From contig NZ_JARXLA010000001.1 in assembly GCF_029872155.1 (NCBI RefSeq), forward strand, positions 186,001-250,000: a stretch of DNA of 64,000 nucleotides, given 5' to 3'. The notes beneath the pieces were generated by a model. That model saw only the letters and a program-made list of their open reading frames with translations, searched no databases and was not told the DNA's origin. Origin of the DNA: Hyphomicrobium sp. D-2 (GTDB lineage Bacteria > Pseudomonadota > Alphaproteobacteria > Rhizobiales > Hyphomicrobiaceae). A program made the position numbers and the translations under genes. Positions within the stretch are counted from its first letter, which is position 1. Every line of letters starts with the position of its first letter. Positions 36,093 through 45,649 of this stretch are shown here, one piece after another.

Positions 36093-36758
36093 ATGGATTT
36101 TCTGCCCAACCCGCTCATTATTCCGGTCGGTATTGTCATCGGTATTCTTGTTGCTGCCCCCGTTGGTCCCGTCAATGTACTCTGCATCCAGCGCGCCATT
36201 GAGCGCGGATTTTGGGGTGGTTTGGCGGCAGGCATCGGCGCGATGCTGGGCGATGGCCTGATTGCGTTGTTCGCGGCGCTGGGCGTCGGGGCCATTTCAG
36301 GCGCCGTTCAATATCACCGCATGGCAATCCAGCTGCTCGGCGGCCTGGTGCTCGTGCTGTTCGGCTTGAAGCTCTATTTCGCGAAGCCGCGCTTTTCACC
36401 CATTACGTCAGGATCCGAGCAGCCCGAGACGCTGCGCGATTTCGTCTGGGACATCCCGCAGACGTTCCTGCTGACGATCACCAATCCGGGTGCGGTGCTG
36501 GGGCTGTTTGCAATATTCGGCGGTGTGTCGACGTTCGTTGAGGTCGACAGCTACGTCGACGCTCTCACCATCGTTGCAGCGGTTATGGCGGGCAGTCTCG
36601 CCTGGTGGCTGGGCCTGTCGCATCTCATCGCGCGCTTCCGCCATCGCTTCAGCGTGTCGCGACTGCAGCTTATCAATAAGATCGCCGGGCTGCTGCTGAT
36701 CGGCTTTGGCGTGCTTCTCTTCGGCGAAGTGATCGCGAAGCGGCTGGGGCTGCTGTAA
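36093..36758 (+). CDS. LysE-family amino acid exporter
   Basis: This 221-residue membrane protein has six hydrophobic helices. The N-terminal family signature is GILVAAPVGPVNVLCIQRAI followed by GLAAGIGAMLGDGLIALFAA. A conserved TITNPGAVLGLFAIFGG is in the second half. LysE/RhtB proteins export amino acids or related solutes. The ATG at 36093 follows AAGGAAGG and places the family signature correctly. Confidence 0.9.
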   Translation: MDFLPNPLIIPVGIVIGILVAAPVGPVNVLCIQRAIERGFWGGLAAGIGAMLGDGLIALFAALGVGAISGAVQYHRMAIQLLGGLVLVLFGLKLYFAKPRFSPITSGSEQPETLRDFVWDIPQTFLLTITNPGAVLGLFAIFGGVSTFVEVDSYVDALTIVAAVMAGSLAWWLGLSHLIARFRHRFSVSRLQLINKIAGLLLIGFGVLLFGEVIAKRLGLL

Positions 36759-36815
36759 CGCAAAGCCGCCCCGCTCTCGCTGCGATCGCCGAAAATTTCA
36801 GTGCTTACTTGCTGC

Positions 36816-37061
36816 TTACTGGCGTGTGGCGTGCAGCGTGAATTCGCCGATGCGGATACGGCGCTCAAGCCCGTTGGCCAGCTTGACGACCGCATCCTCG
36901 CCGAATTGCGCGACGAGATCCGTCAAGGCGGTAAACAGCGCCGCATAGGCCATCTGCTCATTTGGCACACCGCTTTCGGTGCCTTCGTCCCATGCTTCAA
37001 GAATGAGCGATAGCGCGCGATGGGTCGAGTCGTCCGAGTCGAGCTTGTCGAAGAGCTCCAT
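36816..37061 (-). CDS. Small acidic hypothetical protein
   Basis: The protein has 81 residues, is soluble and largely helical (HRALSLILEAWDEGTESGVP, YAALFTALTDLVAQFGEDAV), with no motif known to me. The ATG at 37061 follows AAGGGGGAAC, a strong ribosome site. It lies convergent with the LysE gene. The good ribosome site and even codon use support a real gene. Confidence 0.65.
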   Translation of the reverse strand: MELFDKLDSDDSTHRALSLILEAWDEGTESGVPNEQMAYAALFTALTDLVAQFGEDAVVKLANGLERRIRIGEFTLHATRQ

Positions 37062-37278
37062 CGTTCCCCCTTGAGACTTTAAACACCCGCAGGCCACACC
37101 CCCGTGAGGGCCGCAGGTCTAACTGACTTACCGTCGGCAACCGCAGACAGCGGAAACCGATGCAGGTGCAATATCATGCACAGCGGCGACGGAAAGTGTG
37201 GGCCGCGTTCACAGTAAATTGGCATCGGTGAGAAACGTGCGCGCATCGTGGCACAAAGGCATCAACGCACTGCACCGC

Positions 37279-37704
37279 TTAGGGAACTGAGCGCACCAGC
37301 GTATCGGCAATCGTTGCGCCTTCGGTGATAAAACGGTTGATCGCACTCTGAGCCGAAGGGCTGCAGGTGTTATAGGTGCGGCTGTAGCTTTGATAACCTT
37401 TATTGAAGCTGCGCGTCAGGCGTGCTTTGCGCAGCGCCGATGTGCCCTCTGATTGCAACAGCTCCGACATCCGGTCGCGCCACTGCTGGCCTTCCTCGGC
37501 GCCGCACAGTTCACGCAGATAGTGAATGGCGCCGAGAATCTCCGACAAACGGAACAGGCGCTCATCATAGGGTTTGCTGTCGGGCGCGGCGGCTGCAGGA
37601 AGTGCCAGCGCTGCTATCAGCACAAGGCCAACGCCCAATCGGCGCAGCGCATGCCTGCGCGCTCCCGCGTTTGTCCGTGCGTATGTCATCGTGCGCTCTA
37701 TCAC
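37279..37704 (-). CDS. TIGR02301-family exported protein
   Basis: The 141-residue protein has a signal peptide (GVGLVLIAALALPAAAAP). The conserved core reads RLFRLSEILGAIHYLRELCG, EEGQQWRDRM, LTRSFNKGYQSYSRTYNTCS and has a likely disulfide between the two cysteines. The family is restricted to alphaproteobacteria and has no known function. The start may be 37704 or the ATG five codons downstream (37689). Confidence 0.85.
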   Translation of the reverse strand: MIERTMTYARTNAGARRHALRRLGVGLVLIAALALPAAAAPDSKPYDERLFRLSEILGAIHYLRELCGAEEGQQWRDRMSELLQSEGTSALRKARLTRSFNKGYQSYSRTYNTCSPSAQSAINRFITEGATIADTLVRSVP

Positions 37705-37752
37705 GGATGTAATCCTAGCACCGATTCTGGATGTTTGGTGGCGGGCCGTAAC

Positions 37753-38268
37753 CTACTCACGCTCACTGGCCTTGGCGACTGCCTGCGCCACATCAGCGGC
37801 CAGCAACTGCCACGCCTTTTCGATCACGCAGCGCGTGCCGTTCGTCAAGCGCAGATCCCGCAGCTTATCCAAGGCAACAAATTCCGCCTGACGGACATCG
37901 CTGGCTGGCCGGGGCTGGCCATCAACCGCCGAGCCGAAATAGCAGGCGATCACATAGTGCAGCACCACGTTGCCGTTGTCGTCGCGATCGATGACGTCAT
38001 AAACACCCGCCAGCCCCTCCATGTGGCCGTAAAGCCCGGTTTCCTCATAGGCCTCGCGGCGGGCCGCTTCCTCCGCGGTTTCGCCAGCTTCGATGGTTCC
38101 GCCGGGCAGGCTCCAGTGGCCCGCATCCGGATCGCTGCCGCGTTCGACCAGCAGCACCGATTCGCCCCGGAACAGCACGGCGCTGGCAGCAGCGCGCGGC
38201 CAGGGGCCGGTGCGGTTCGCCGTATCGTGCAGGATCGGGCAGGCTTCATCATGGGCATCGCGGGGCAT
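37753..38268 (-). CDS. Nudix hydrolase
   Basis: The 171-residue protein has a complete Nudix box, GGTIEAGETAEEAARREAYE followed by ETGL, with the catalytic glutamates. It would hydrolyse a nucleoside diphosphate linked to another moiety. Relatives include ADP-ribose and oxidised-nucleotide hydrolases, and the substrate cannot be read from the sequence. It is divergent from the SRAP gene 40 bp away. Unlike the regulator at 29.3 kb it keeps the catalytic box. Confidence 0.9.
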   Translation of the reverse strand: MPRDAHDEACPILHDTANRTGPWPRAAASAVLFRGESVLLVERGSDPDAGHWSLPGGTIEAGETAEEAARREAYEETGLYGHMEGLAGVYDVIDRDDNGNVVLHYVIACYFGSAVDGQPRPASDVRQAEFVALDKLRDLRLTNGTRCVIEKAWQLLAADVAQAVAKASERE

Positions 38269-38308
38269 GGCGCTTCTCCTCAGGCTGGCCAGCGACTACC
38301 TTAGCGCC

Positions 38309-38998
38309 ATGTGTTCTCGATATTCTCTTACATCGCCGCCTGAAGCCGTCCGCGCCATGTTCGGCTATCACAACGATGCGATCTTCCCGCCGCGCTACAA
38401 TATTGCGCCATCGCAGCCGGTTGCGATTGTTCGCTATAATTTCAAAGGCGAACGGGAGCTGGCGCTGGTGCAATGGGGGCTGCTGCCGTCGTGGGTAAAA
38501 GACCCGCGCGAGTTCAAGCCGCTCATTAATGCGCGGGCCGAAAGCGCGGCGGCTAAACCTTCGTTTCGCGCTGGCCTCCGGCATAAGCGCTGTCTGGTGC
38601 CGGCTGATGGCTATTACGAGTGGACCGGCGCCGTCGGCGATAAACAACCCCACCTGATCCGGCCGCACCGGGCTACAGGTCCGATTGCTCTGGCCGCAAT
38701 CTACGAGGAATGGCTGGGCGCTGACGGCAGCGAGATAGAAACCATGGCCATCCTTACCGTGCCCGCCAAAGGCTCGGTGGCCGCGCTGCATAACCGGATG
38801 CCGGTGATCATTCCGCCTGAGCATTTTGAGCTCTGGCTCGACTGCCGATCTGGTACGACCACGGAAATTCAGCCGCTTCTCAGCCCTGAACCCCGTCGCG
38901 ATCTCGAAATTATCGACGTCAGCCGCAAATTGAACAATCCGGCGAATGAAGGTCCGCAGGTGCAGGAACCGATTGTTGTGCCGGGGCGGCTTCTTTAA
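38309..38998 (+). CDS. SRAP domain protein (YedK/HMCES-like abasic-site sensor)
   Basis: The 229-residue protein has the catalytic Cys2 (MCSRYSL), the conserved NARAES motif, CLVPADGYYEW and ALHNRMPVII with the active-site histidine. SRAP proteins link covalently through Cys2 to abasic sites in single-stranded DNA and shield them. The ATG at 38309 is required because Cys2 must become the N-terminal residue. It is divergently transcribed from the Nudix gene. Length and motifs are typical. Confidence 0.95.
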   Translation: MCSRYSLTSPPEAVRAMFGYHNDAIFPPRYNIAPSQPVAIVRYNFKGERELALVQWGLLPSWVKDPREFKPLINARAESAAAKPSFRAGLRHKRCLVPADGYYEWTGAVGDKQPHLIRPHRATGPIALAAIYEEWLGADGSEIETMAILTVPAKGSVAALHNRMPVIIPPEHFELWLDCRSGTTTEIQPLLSPEPRRDLEIIDVSRKLNNPANEGPQVQEPIVVPGRLL

Positions 38999-39138
38999 CC
39001 ATAAGCGACAGTAATCATTATATTATTTAACCATGTTTTCGGGCGCATCGCGTTCCGGAGTGTGCCCTCAGTGCCCTCGCCCCCGGGCCGGATCGGCGGT
39101 ATGCTTACCAAGCGCTTAAGTGTGAGGAGTTCGCGCGA

Positions 39139-41151
39139 ATGGATTACCGGGGGCCAGATCTCGATCTGAGAACAACCCGTTGGAGCACCGCTTCGGTTGA
39201 AGGCGCTGCATCCAGCCGCAGGGATACGGGGCAGCACGCAGCCGGGGGGCATCGCCTCTCAACGGCGCGTTCGGGTCCGATCTGGGTTGACGAAACGCTG
39301 CTCGCCTGCGCGAACCACGCCTATGACGTCGCCGAGGGCTATCGCGCGGCGGAGGTCAGCATTTCGCACCTGCTGCTGGCTATGACGCGCGTTGAGGATG
39401 CCGCCGATATTCTGGAGCAGCGCGGCATTCGCGTTGCCGCCCTGCGCCGCGAAAGCGCGATCACCGTGGCGGGCGATCCGCCAACCCTTGCCGCTGACGA
39501 TGCCCCGCGCCGGACACCGGAGCTTGAGGATGTACTGCGCCTTGCGGCCGCTCGCGCCTCCCATTTCGGCCGCGCCGCCAGCGTCGATGATATTGTGCTG
39601 GTGCTGGCGGATATTGGCGCCGACCTTCCCGGCAGCGAGCTTGTGGTCCGCTATGTTCCGCGCACGCGCGAGCTTCGGGGTACGGTTCCGCCGCTGACAC
39701 TATCGCAGCCCCAACAATCGCAGCCCGCACCACAGCCGCCACCTCCGCCGGTGGAAAAAGTTGTCGTGCAGCCGCAAATCGATCCCGCGCTTCTGAAGAG
39801 CTTGCTGGATCGCGTGGGTGAGCTGGAACGTGGCCTTGTCGCGCGTATCGGTTCGCTTGAAACGGTGATCGTGCGTCAGCCGCTGCCGCCGCCAACCGAT
39901 CTGTCGCCGCTGGCGAACCGACTGGCTGGCTTGGAAACTGCGATCGAGGCGCAAGGCAAGCGCGAAGCCGAGCGTCCGCTGGATGCCGATCTGGCCGCGC
40001 GCCTCACCGCGATCGAAAATGTCATCACCGCCAAGCTAAGCGATGTCGCTGCCGGCCGCGGTCATTTTGTTCAGCTGGCAGAACAGCTTGCAGAACGACT
40101 GACCGCGATTGAAAGCGCGGTTGCCAGCGGAGCGAATGCCACCTCGGCGGTTTCTGCGGTACGTGCTTTCGATACGAGTTTGGCCCCGCGTTTTGCGGCG
40201 TTTTCATCGCGCCTCGATGGTATCGAAGTCGGTCTGAAATCGCTGACGGAAATTTCGTCGGAAACCAGCGGCGCGCGTAGTCCGCTGGATGCGACGCTGA
40301 TTGACCGTGTGGCGGCGCGGCTTGCTTCCATCGAGCAGGCACTGGCAACCGAAAGCGCTGAGCGCAGCAGCGGCATCACCGCGCTGGCCGATGAGATCAC
40401 AGGCGTGCGCAGCGCGGTGCGTCTGGCCTCGCAGAACAGCGAGCAGGGACGCGTTGCTCTGAATGCGGAGGTCAAGCAGCTCGCCGAGACGTTCGAGCGA
40501 CTGCGGGCTGATCTGGTGACGGCGGTCGAACGGCGGCAGGCTGAGATCGCAACAAGTCTTGAGCATCAGCGCGCTGCGCTGGCATCGGGCCTCGATCAGC
40601 ATCGCGGCAGCCTCACCAACGGTCTTAATCAGTATCGCGTCGATTTTGCTGCCAATCTTGAGCGTGTCGTTGACGGCCTGACGCATCATCGGGCCGAGCT
40701 GACGTCCGGCTTCAAGGGCCGCTTCGGCGATCTGGAACGCAGGATCGAAGCCAATGGCGTTCGGCTGTCGGAAGCGCAGGCCGCGTATAATTTCGAGCTG
40801 CGCGAAGTTCACGATGCGCTGGTCAATATCGGCACATCGCAGAAGACCATCGCGAGCGCCCTCGATACTTGGCACGACGAAGGCAGCACCGAAATCCAGC
40901 TCATCAACGGCCGCATCAGCGCGCTGCATGAAGGCGGCATGCGTGTTCAGTCAGGGTTGGAAACGCTCGCCGGGCATGTCGATGCGCTGACGCAGCTTCT
41001 GCTGGAGGATCGCAAGCGGCGCGGCAGCTTCCGACGCTGGCTGTATGGCACCGACGATTGGATCCGGGCGAGCTGGCGCCGCGTCACGCGTCCGCTGTTG
41101 CATTGGCCGCGCGTGTCGGCGTGGTGGCGCCGCCAGTGGTACGAGGACTGA
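39139..41151 (+). CDS. Clp-N-domain protein with long coiled coil
   Basis: The protein has 670 residues. Residues ~50-180 hold two helical repeats like the Clp ATPase N-domain (VSISHLLLAMTRVEDAADIL, and ASHFGRAASVDDIVLVLADI). A Gln/Pro linker and ~400 residues of predicted coiled coil with repeated Leu/Ile-Glu heptads follow (LANRLAGLETAIEAQG, LAERLTAIESAVASG, LEHQRAALASGLDQHRGSLT). The C-terminus is basic and tryptophan-rich (FRRWLYGTDDWIRASWRRVT). No AAA+ module is present, so it is not a Clp unfoldase. A scaffold that recruits substrates or binds membrane through the Trp/Arg tail is possible (inference). Confidence 0.7.
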   Translation: MDYRGPDLDLRTTRWSTASVEGAASSRRDTGQHAAGGHRLSTARSGPIWVDETLLACANHAYDVAEGYRAAEVSISHLLLAMTRVEDAADILEQRGIRVAALRRESAITVAGDPPTLAADDAPRRTPELEDVLRLAAARASHFGRAASVDDIVLVLADIGADLPGSELVVRYVPRTRELRGTVPPLTLSQPQQSQPAPQPPPPPVEKVVVQPQIDPALLKSLLDRVGELERGLVARIGSLETVIVRQPLPPPTDLSPLANRLAGLETAIEAQGKREAERPLDADLAARLTAIENVITAKLSDVAAGRGHFVQLAEQLAERLTAIESAVASGANATSAVSAVRAFDTSLAPRFAAFSSRLDGIEVGLKSLTEISSETSGARSPLDATLIDRVAARLASIEQALATESAERSSGITALADEITGVRSAVRLASQNSEQGRVALNAEVKQLAETFERLRADLVTAVERRQAEIATSLEHQRAALASGLDQHRGSLTNGLNQYRVDFAANLERVVDGLTHHRAELTSGFKGRFGDLERRIEANGVRLSEAQAAYNFELREVHDALVNIGTSQKTIASALDTWHDEGSTEIQLINGRISALHEGGMRVQSGLETLAGHVDALTQLLLEDRKRRGSFRRWLYGTDDWIRASWRRVTRPLLHWPRVSAWWRRQWYED

Positions 41152-41218
41152 GCCCGCTCCCGTCCGTGCCACTTGCCGAACGCACAGGCGTCTCAAGCAA
41201 CTTCCATCGACCCACCAC

Positions 41219-41250
41219 GGCCGGCTCCCCGGAGGGGAGTCGCCGGTGCG
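41219..41250. repeat. Dispersed intergenic hairpin repeat, copy 1
   Basis: GGCCGGCTCCCCGGAGGGGA then GTCGCCGGTGC. CTCCCC pairs with GGGGAG. It matches the element at 52295-52326 at 29 of 32 positions and likewise lies between convergent genes just before an A-run. Confidence 0.6.
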
Positions 41251-41266
41251 AAAAAACAATCACGCT

Positions 41267-42727
41267 TTAAAGCACCTTGCCCGGATTGAGGATGCCGTTC
41301 GGATCGAGCGCATCCTTGATCCGCTGCATCAGCTCGATTTCCAGCGCGCTTTTGAACCGGCGCAGGTCGTCGCGTTTCATCTGTCCGATGCCGTGCTCGG
41401 CTGAGATCGAGCCGTCGAGCGATGCGATCACCTCGTGCACCGCGCCCGTCATCTTGCCCCACAGTTCGAGAAACGTCTGTTTATCCATCGCTGCCGGTTG
41501 GGTGACGTTGTAGTGCACGTTGCCATCGCCGAAATGGCCGAACACCACCGGCCGCGCATCGGGGCAGATGCGCTCTACCGTTGCATTCGCCTTCGCCACA
41601 AATTCGGCAATGCGTGCCACCGGCACGGAAACATCGTGCTTGATGCTGCCGCCTTCGCCGCGCTGGGCTTCCGATGCACTTTCACGCAGATGCCACAGCG
41701 CTTTTTGTTGCGCCAGTGAAGTCGCGACCGTTGCATCACGTACGATGCCGCGCGCGATTGCTTCGCTCAACAGCCGTTCCATGCGGTCGTTTGCATGGCT
41801 GCCTGCTTCATGGCTCGAAAGTTCGATCAGAACATACCACGGCGCTGCCGTTTTTACCGGCATGCTGTTGCCCGGCACGTGCCGCGTCACCAGATCGAGC
41901 GTAAACGCGCTCATGAATTCAAACGCGGTGAGGCCGGAATGCGCACGCGCTTCGGCGAGGCTGAATAGCGCGCCGACCGATTGCAGATCCGGCAGCGCTG
42001 CGAAGGCGACGGCGGTTTCGGCTGGCCGCGGAAAAAGCTTCAGCGCCGCTGCGGTGATGACGCCGAGCGTGCCTTCCGATCCGATGAACAGATCGCGCAG
42101 ATCATAGCCGGTGTTGTCTTTCTTCAGCGTGCGCAGGCCTTCCCACACGCGGCCGTCCGCCGTGACAACTTCCAATCCGAGCGCCAGCGCCCGCGCGTTG
42201 CCATATGCAAGCACGCCCACCCCCCCGGCGTTGGTTGCCAGCACGCCGCCGATCTGGCAGCCATCTTCCGACGCAAGACTGAGCGGAAACAGACGGCCAG
42301 CGTTGTCGGCGGCGGTTTGCGCTTGGGCCAACGTCACGCCCGCTTCGACGATCATGGTGCCGCCATCAGCATCGATGCAGCGCACGCGGTTGAGGCGCGA
42401 CAGGGAAAGCACCACCTGCGGGCGATCATCATCGCCAAGGCGCTTTGGAATCTGGCCGCCGACCAAACCGGTGTTGCCACCCTGCGGCACGACGCCGATG
42501 CCAGCGCCATTGGCAATACTGAGCAGCGCTGAAACTTCCGCTGTCGATTTGGGCCGCAGCACCAGCGCCGCAGCACCAGTGTAAAGCCCGCGCAACTCGT
42601 GCAGATATGCAGCCTGCGCTGGGGGATCGGCAAGAGCATGCTCCGGCCCGACGACATCGACCATGCGCGCCAGCGCATCACCCTGGGCGGCTGAAATCAT
42701 TGCGGTGTCGTCTTGGCTAGCGGACAC
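41267..42727 (-). CDS. FAD-linked oxidase (GlcD/D-2-hydroxyacid dehydrogenase family)
   Basis: The 486-residue protein has an N-terminal FAD-binding PCMH domain (GIGVVPQGGNTGLVGGQIPK, GGVLATNAGGVGVLAYGNAR, LFIGSEGTLGVITAAALKL) and a C-terminal oxidase domain with metal or substrate ligands GHFGDGNVHYNV and SISAEHGIGQMK. It probably oxidises a D-2-hydroxy acid such as D-lactate or D-2-hydroxyglutarate. It follows the Sua5-type gene by 126 bp on the same strand and may share its promoter. Confidence 0.92.
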   Translation of the reverse strand: MSASQDDTAMISAAQGDALARMVDVVGPEHALADPPAQAAYLHELRGLYTGAAALVLRPKSTAEVSALLSIANGAGIGVVPQGGNTGLVGGQIPKRLGDDDRPQVVLSLSRLNRVRCIDADGGTMIVEAGVTLAQAQTAADNAGRLFPLSLASEDGCQIGGVLATNAGGVGVLAYGNARALALGLEVVTADGRVWEGLRTLKKDNTGYDLRDLFIGSEGTLGVITAAALKLFPRPAETAVAFAALPDLQSVGALFSLAEARAHSGLTAFEFMSAFTLDLVTRHVPGNSMPVKTAAPWYVLIELSSHEAGSHANDRMERLLSEAIARGIVRDATVATSLAQQKALWHLRESASEAQRGEGGSIKHDVSVPVARIAEFVAKANATVERICPDARPVVFGHFGDGNVHYNVTQPAAMDKQTFLELWGKMTGAVHEVIASLDGSISAEHGIGQMKRDDLRRFKSALEIELMQRIKDALDPNGILNPGKVL

Positions 42728-42853
42728 GTCTGCACACCCTCAGTGTTAAAGGCCGTTGCGGGCATTGGGTATTCATACACGGCTTGTCCGCTGATGTTGT
42801 GAAGCGGCTGCGGAAAACAATCGCCGCTGCAACTTGAAATGCGGCTCGTGTTC

Positions 42854-43834
42854 TCAATCCAATGTGCTGTCAGCAGGGCGCGGCGCGGCTGCCCGATGCA
42901 AACGGTCGTTTATGGCTTCGCCCAGGCCGGTGTCAGGCACAGGCATCACCGCGATGGTACGCGCACCGCCTGCATCCAGCATCCGCAATGCCGCGAACAG
43001 ATTGACCGCCGCTTCGGTGAGATTTCCGCTCGGACTCAGGTTGATCATGTCGCCGACGCCAGCGGGCACATCCGGCCCGAATGCGAGCAGCGCTTCGCCC
43101 GGTTGCACGTCGGTCGCGTTCAGGCGCACGGCGGCGCGCGGCGCATAATGGCTGGTGAGCTGGCCGGGTGCATTGGGGCGTTGCGCGTCGGCTTCGGTCC
43201 GCAACACGCTGACGCCGAGCGCCGCTGCAATGGTTTCGACGGGCACCGCACCGGGACGCAGCAATATTGGCAGGTCGCTGCGTGCATCGACGATGGTCGA
43301 TTCAAGTCCGTGCGCCGTTGGTCCGCCATCCAGGATCATTGCGGGCTCGTGGCCGGGAAAATCGGCCGCGACGTGTGCTGCCTGTGTCGGGCTGATGCGG
43401 CCCGAACGGTTGGCCGAGGGCGCTGCCAACGGACGCGCGGTGGCGGCCAGCAGCGCTCGCGCGATCGGATGATCCGGTGCGCGCACAGCAACGCTGGTCA
43501 GTCCGCCGGTCACCAGATCGGAAAGCGACGAGGGGCCGCGCTGATCCAGCACAAGAGTGAGCGGACCGGGCCAGAATGCGTCGGCAAGGCGATGGGCGAG
43601 CGGGGTAAAGGTGACATATTCGGCGGCTTGCGCGGCATCATGCACATGCACGATCAGCGGATTGAAACGCGGCCGGCCCTTGGCCGCGAAGATCTGCGCC
43701 ACAGCTTCGCTGTTGGTGGCGTCGGCGCCAAGCCCATAAACGGTTTCGGTCGGAAACGCGACGAGGCGCCCGGCGCGCAGATGGGCTGCGGCGTCGGCGA
43801 TTGCCTGATCGGTGGCGGTGGTAGGCGCTGGCAT
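42854..43834 (-). CDS. Threonylcarbamoyl-AMP synthase (Sua5 type)
   Basis: The 326-residue protein has the YrdC domain (LVAFPTETVYGLGADATNSE, IFAAKGRPRFNPLIVHVHDA, RPLAAPSANRSGRISPT) and an additional C-terminal Sua5 domain (QLTSHYAPRAAVRLNATDV). It makes threonylcarbamoyl-AMP from threonine, bicarbonate and ATP for the t6A37 modification of tRNAs that read ANN codons. The two-domain form is standard in many bacteria and eukaryotes. Confidence 0.94.
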   Translation of the reverse strand: MPAPTTATDQAIADAAAHLRAGRLVAFPTETVYGLGADATNSEAVAQIFAAKGRPRFNPLIVHVHDAAQAAEYVTFTPLAHRLADAFWPGPLTLVLDQRGPSSLSDLVTGGLTSVAVRAPDHPIARALLAATARPLAAPSANRSGRISPTQAAHVAADFPGHEPAMILDGGPTAHGLESTIVDARSDLPILLRPGAVPVETIAAALGVSVLRTEADAQRPNAPGQLTSHYAPRAAVRLNATDVQPGEALLAFGPDVPAGVGDMINLSPSGNLTEAAVNLFAALRMLDAGGARTIAVMPVPDTGLGEAINDRLHRAAAPRPADSTLD

Positions 43835-43992
43835 CGGGCGTGAGGTCTCCTTCAGGCCCTCTCATAGCCTCTCGGGCTGAATTCTGTCCAAAGGGTGTGT
43901 AAACTTGCTTCCCAACAGTGTGAATCAACCGGTTTCCTGAGTGCTGAATGGGCGGCGGCGGGTTTGCCGATGACGAGGGGCGAAGCGAACCA

Positions 43993-45537
43993 ATGGCGAA
44001 TGCCCGACTTTGGCTGATGTCGCTCTGGCTGGCCGCAGCGCTGGTTGCCACCTTGCCGCTGCTCGCAAGTTTGCCGATGTCTGAGGCGCAGGCCGGCTGG
44101 CTGTCGCGTCTGACGCGGGCGGCGGGCGAGGCCGGCGAAGCGGGCGGCAAGGCGGCGCGGCTGGGCATTGCCGATCTGGAGCGCGCCGCTGCGCACATCC
44201 GCACGCTGCCGGTTGAAGCGCGGGCCGGTGCATTGGCCGCACACGCCACGCCCGAGGGGCACTGGAAGTTCGTCAATCGCGATGGCGAGGTGTTCACTGC
44301 AGGCACACCGGAAGAGCTTGCCCGCGCTGTTCCAACGCTGCTGCCGCAAGCGCGCGGCGGTGCACCACTCGGCATCTATCTCAGCGAAGACACCGTTTTC
44401 GCCAACCGGGCGGCGCTCAAGGATCTGCCAGCGGGTTCGCAACTGCATCTTGTCACGCGCCACGAAAGCTATCCGCTGAAGGACGTCAAAACGGCAGCCG
44501 GTGGCAACGCGCTCGTCGCTGAATTGCGCCCGCATGTTTCAGTTGATCTGGCTGACCGCGCGCTGTTCTCCGAGGCCGTGGCCCAGCTTAAGCGCCCGCT
44601 CTCGCGCTCTGCCGTGCGCACGCTGGCGCTGGAGCCGGGCGGCCCGGCGACTCTTTCATCTTACCCACAGATCGAGGCCGGCACGAAAAGCGCGCTGGTC
44701 GATGCGATAGATCCGGCGGCCCTCTCAGGTGCGCTCGGATCCGTGCGCGGACAGACGGTGCTCGTCACCGGTCGGGTTGAGAACAATCTGCTCTATTTCC
44801 GGCCCGCCAGCGGTGCAGAGCAAAGCCTGCGGCTGGCTGATCTGAAGCGCGCCGCGACTGATGCAGATGTCAATCTCGTCATCGTGCGCGCAGACGTTCC
44901 CCATCAGCCGGGCGGTCGAAACTGGCTTTGGCAAAAGATCTCTGTCGGTGGACTGGACGATGCGTTGAAACGCGCAACGTTGGGCGATTTCGTCGACGCG
45001 CTGGGGGCGCAGCATGGCAGCTTCCGGATCAGCGCTGAGCGCGATGCATATGGCCGGGTGGCGCTGCGGGCGATGCCTCAAGGCGGCGTGGCTGAACCGA
45101 TTACGGATTTCGTCGGCGGCTTCTGGACCAGCGCAATTTCCAACGTCACGGGTAACCTCGTCGCTACCGGCGTTGACATCCACGCCCGCGATGAGGCGCG
45201 CCAGAGCGAACTCGACATGCGCATTGTTCCGTTCGTGCCGGCGTGGGTGCAATATCTCTATCTGGCTTCGCTGGCGGCGGGTGTGATCGGCTGGTCTGTC
45301 ACCCGCAGCTGGTTCGATCGTCTCTGGCGGCCGGAGCAGCGGACGGAATATCGCGGTGCTTTCGGTTTCCGCGCCGCCCAGATTGCGCGGTTTTTCGCCG
45401 GTCTTCTGGTTTTTACGCCCATCGTCGGCGTTCCGGCCGTCATCGTATCGCTGTGGCTGCAGTTCTGGGCGGTGATTATGATGCCCGTTCGCGGGGTGCG
45501 CTGGCTGCTGTCGCGTTCACAGGTTCGTGCCAGTTAA
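43993..45537 (+). CDS. Large hypothetical membrane/exported protein
   Basis: The protein has 514 residues from the ATG at 43993 (GAGGGG upstream). An ATG at 43948 would add 15 polar residues. A signal anchor at the N-terminus (LWLMSLWLAAALVATLPLLA) is followed by a ~400-residue exported domain without recognised motif (LAAHATPEGHWKFVNRDGEV, LSEDTVFANRAALKDLP). Two to three helices lie at the end (AWVQYLYLASLAAGVIGWSV, FFAGLLVFTPIVGVPAVIVS). The domain seems to begin with an Ala-rich helix. It might be a rhizobial conserved family. No function proposed. Confidence 0.65.
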   Translation: MANARLWLMSLWLAAALVATLPLLASLPMSEAQAGWLSRLTRAAGEAGEAGGKAARLGIADLERAAAHIRTLPVEARAGALAAHATPEGHWKFVNRDGEVFTAGTPEELARAVPTLLPQARGGAPLGIYLSEDTVFANRAALKDLPAGSQLHLVTRHESYPLKDVKTAAGGNALVAELRPHVSVDLADRALFSEAVAQLKRPLSRSAVRTLALEPGGPATLSSYPQIEAGTKSALVDAIDPAALSGALGSVRGQTVLVTGRVENNLLYFRPASGAEQSLRLADLKRAATDADVNLVIVRADVPHQPGGRNWLWQKISVGGLDDALKRATLGDFVDALGAQHGSFRISAERDAYGRVALRAMPQGGVAEPITDFVGGFWTSAISNVTGNLVATGVDIHARDEARQSELDMRIVPFVPAWVQYLYLASLAAGVIGWSVTRSWFDRLWRPEQRTEYRGAFGFRAAQIARFFAGLLVFTPIVGVPAVIVSLWLQFWAVIMMPVRGVRWLLSRSQVRAS

Positions 45538-45649
45538 GCGATCATCGTCTGCACCCTTTAAGTGCGCGCACAGATCGGGCTAACATGGCCGTTCATCTGA
45601 CGTAACGGCACCCTTCGGCACCCACGATCAGCAAAAAGCGCGACAAGCG

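Noticed and set aside
42839-43843. A 334-codon plus-strand frame across the Sua5-type gene
   Set aside because: The frame is antisense to a clear YrdC/Sua5 gene, and its translation is Cys/Arg/Gly-rich noise.
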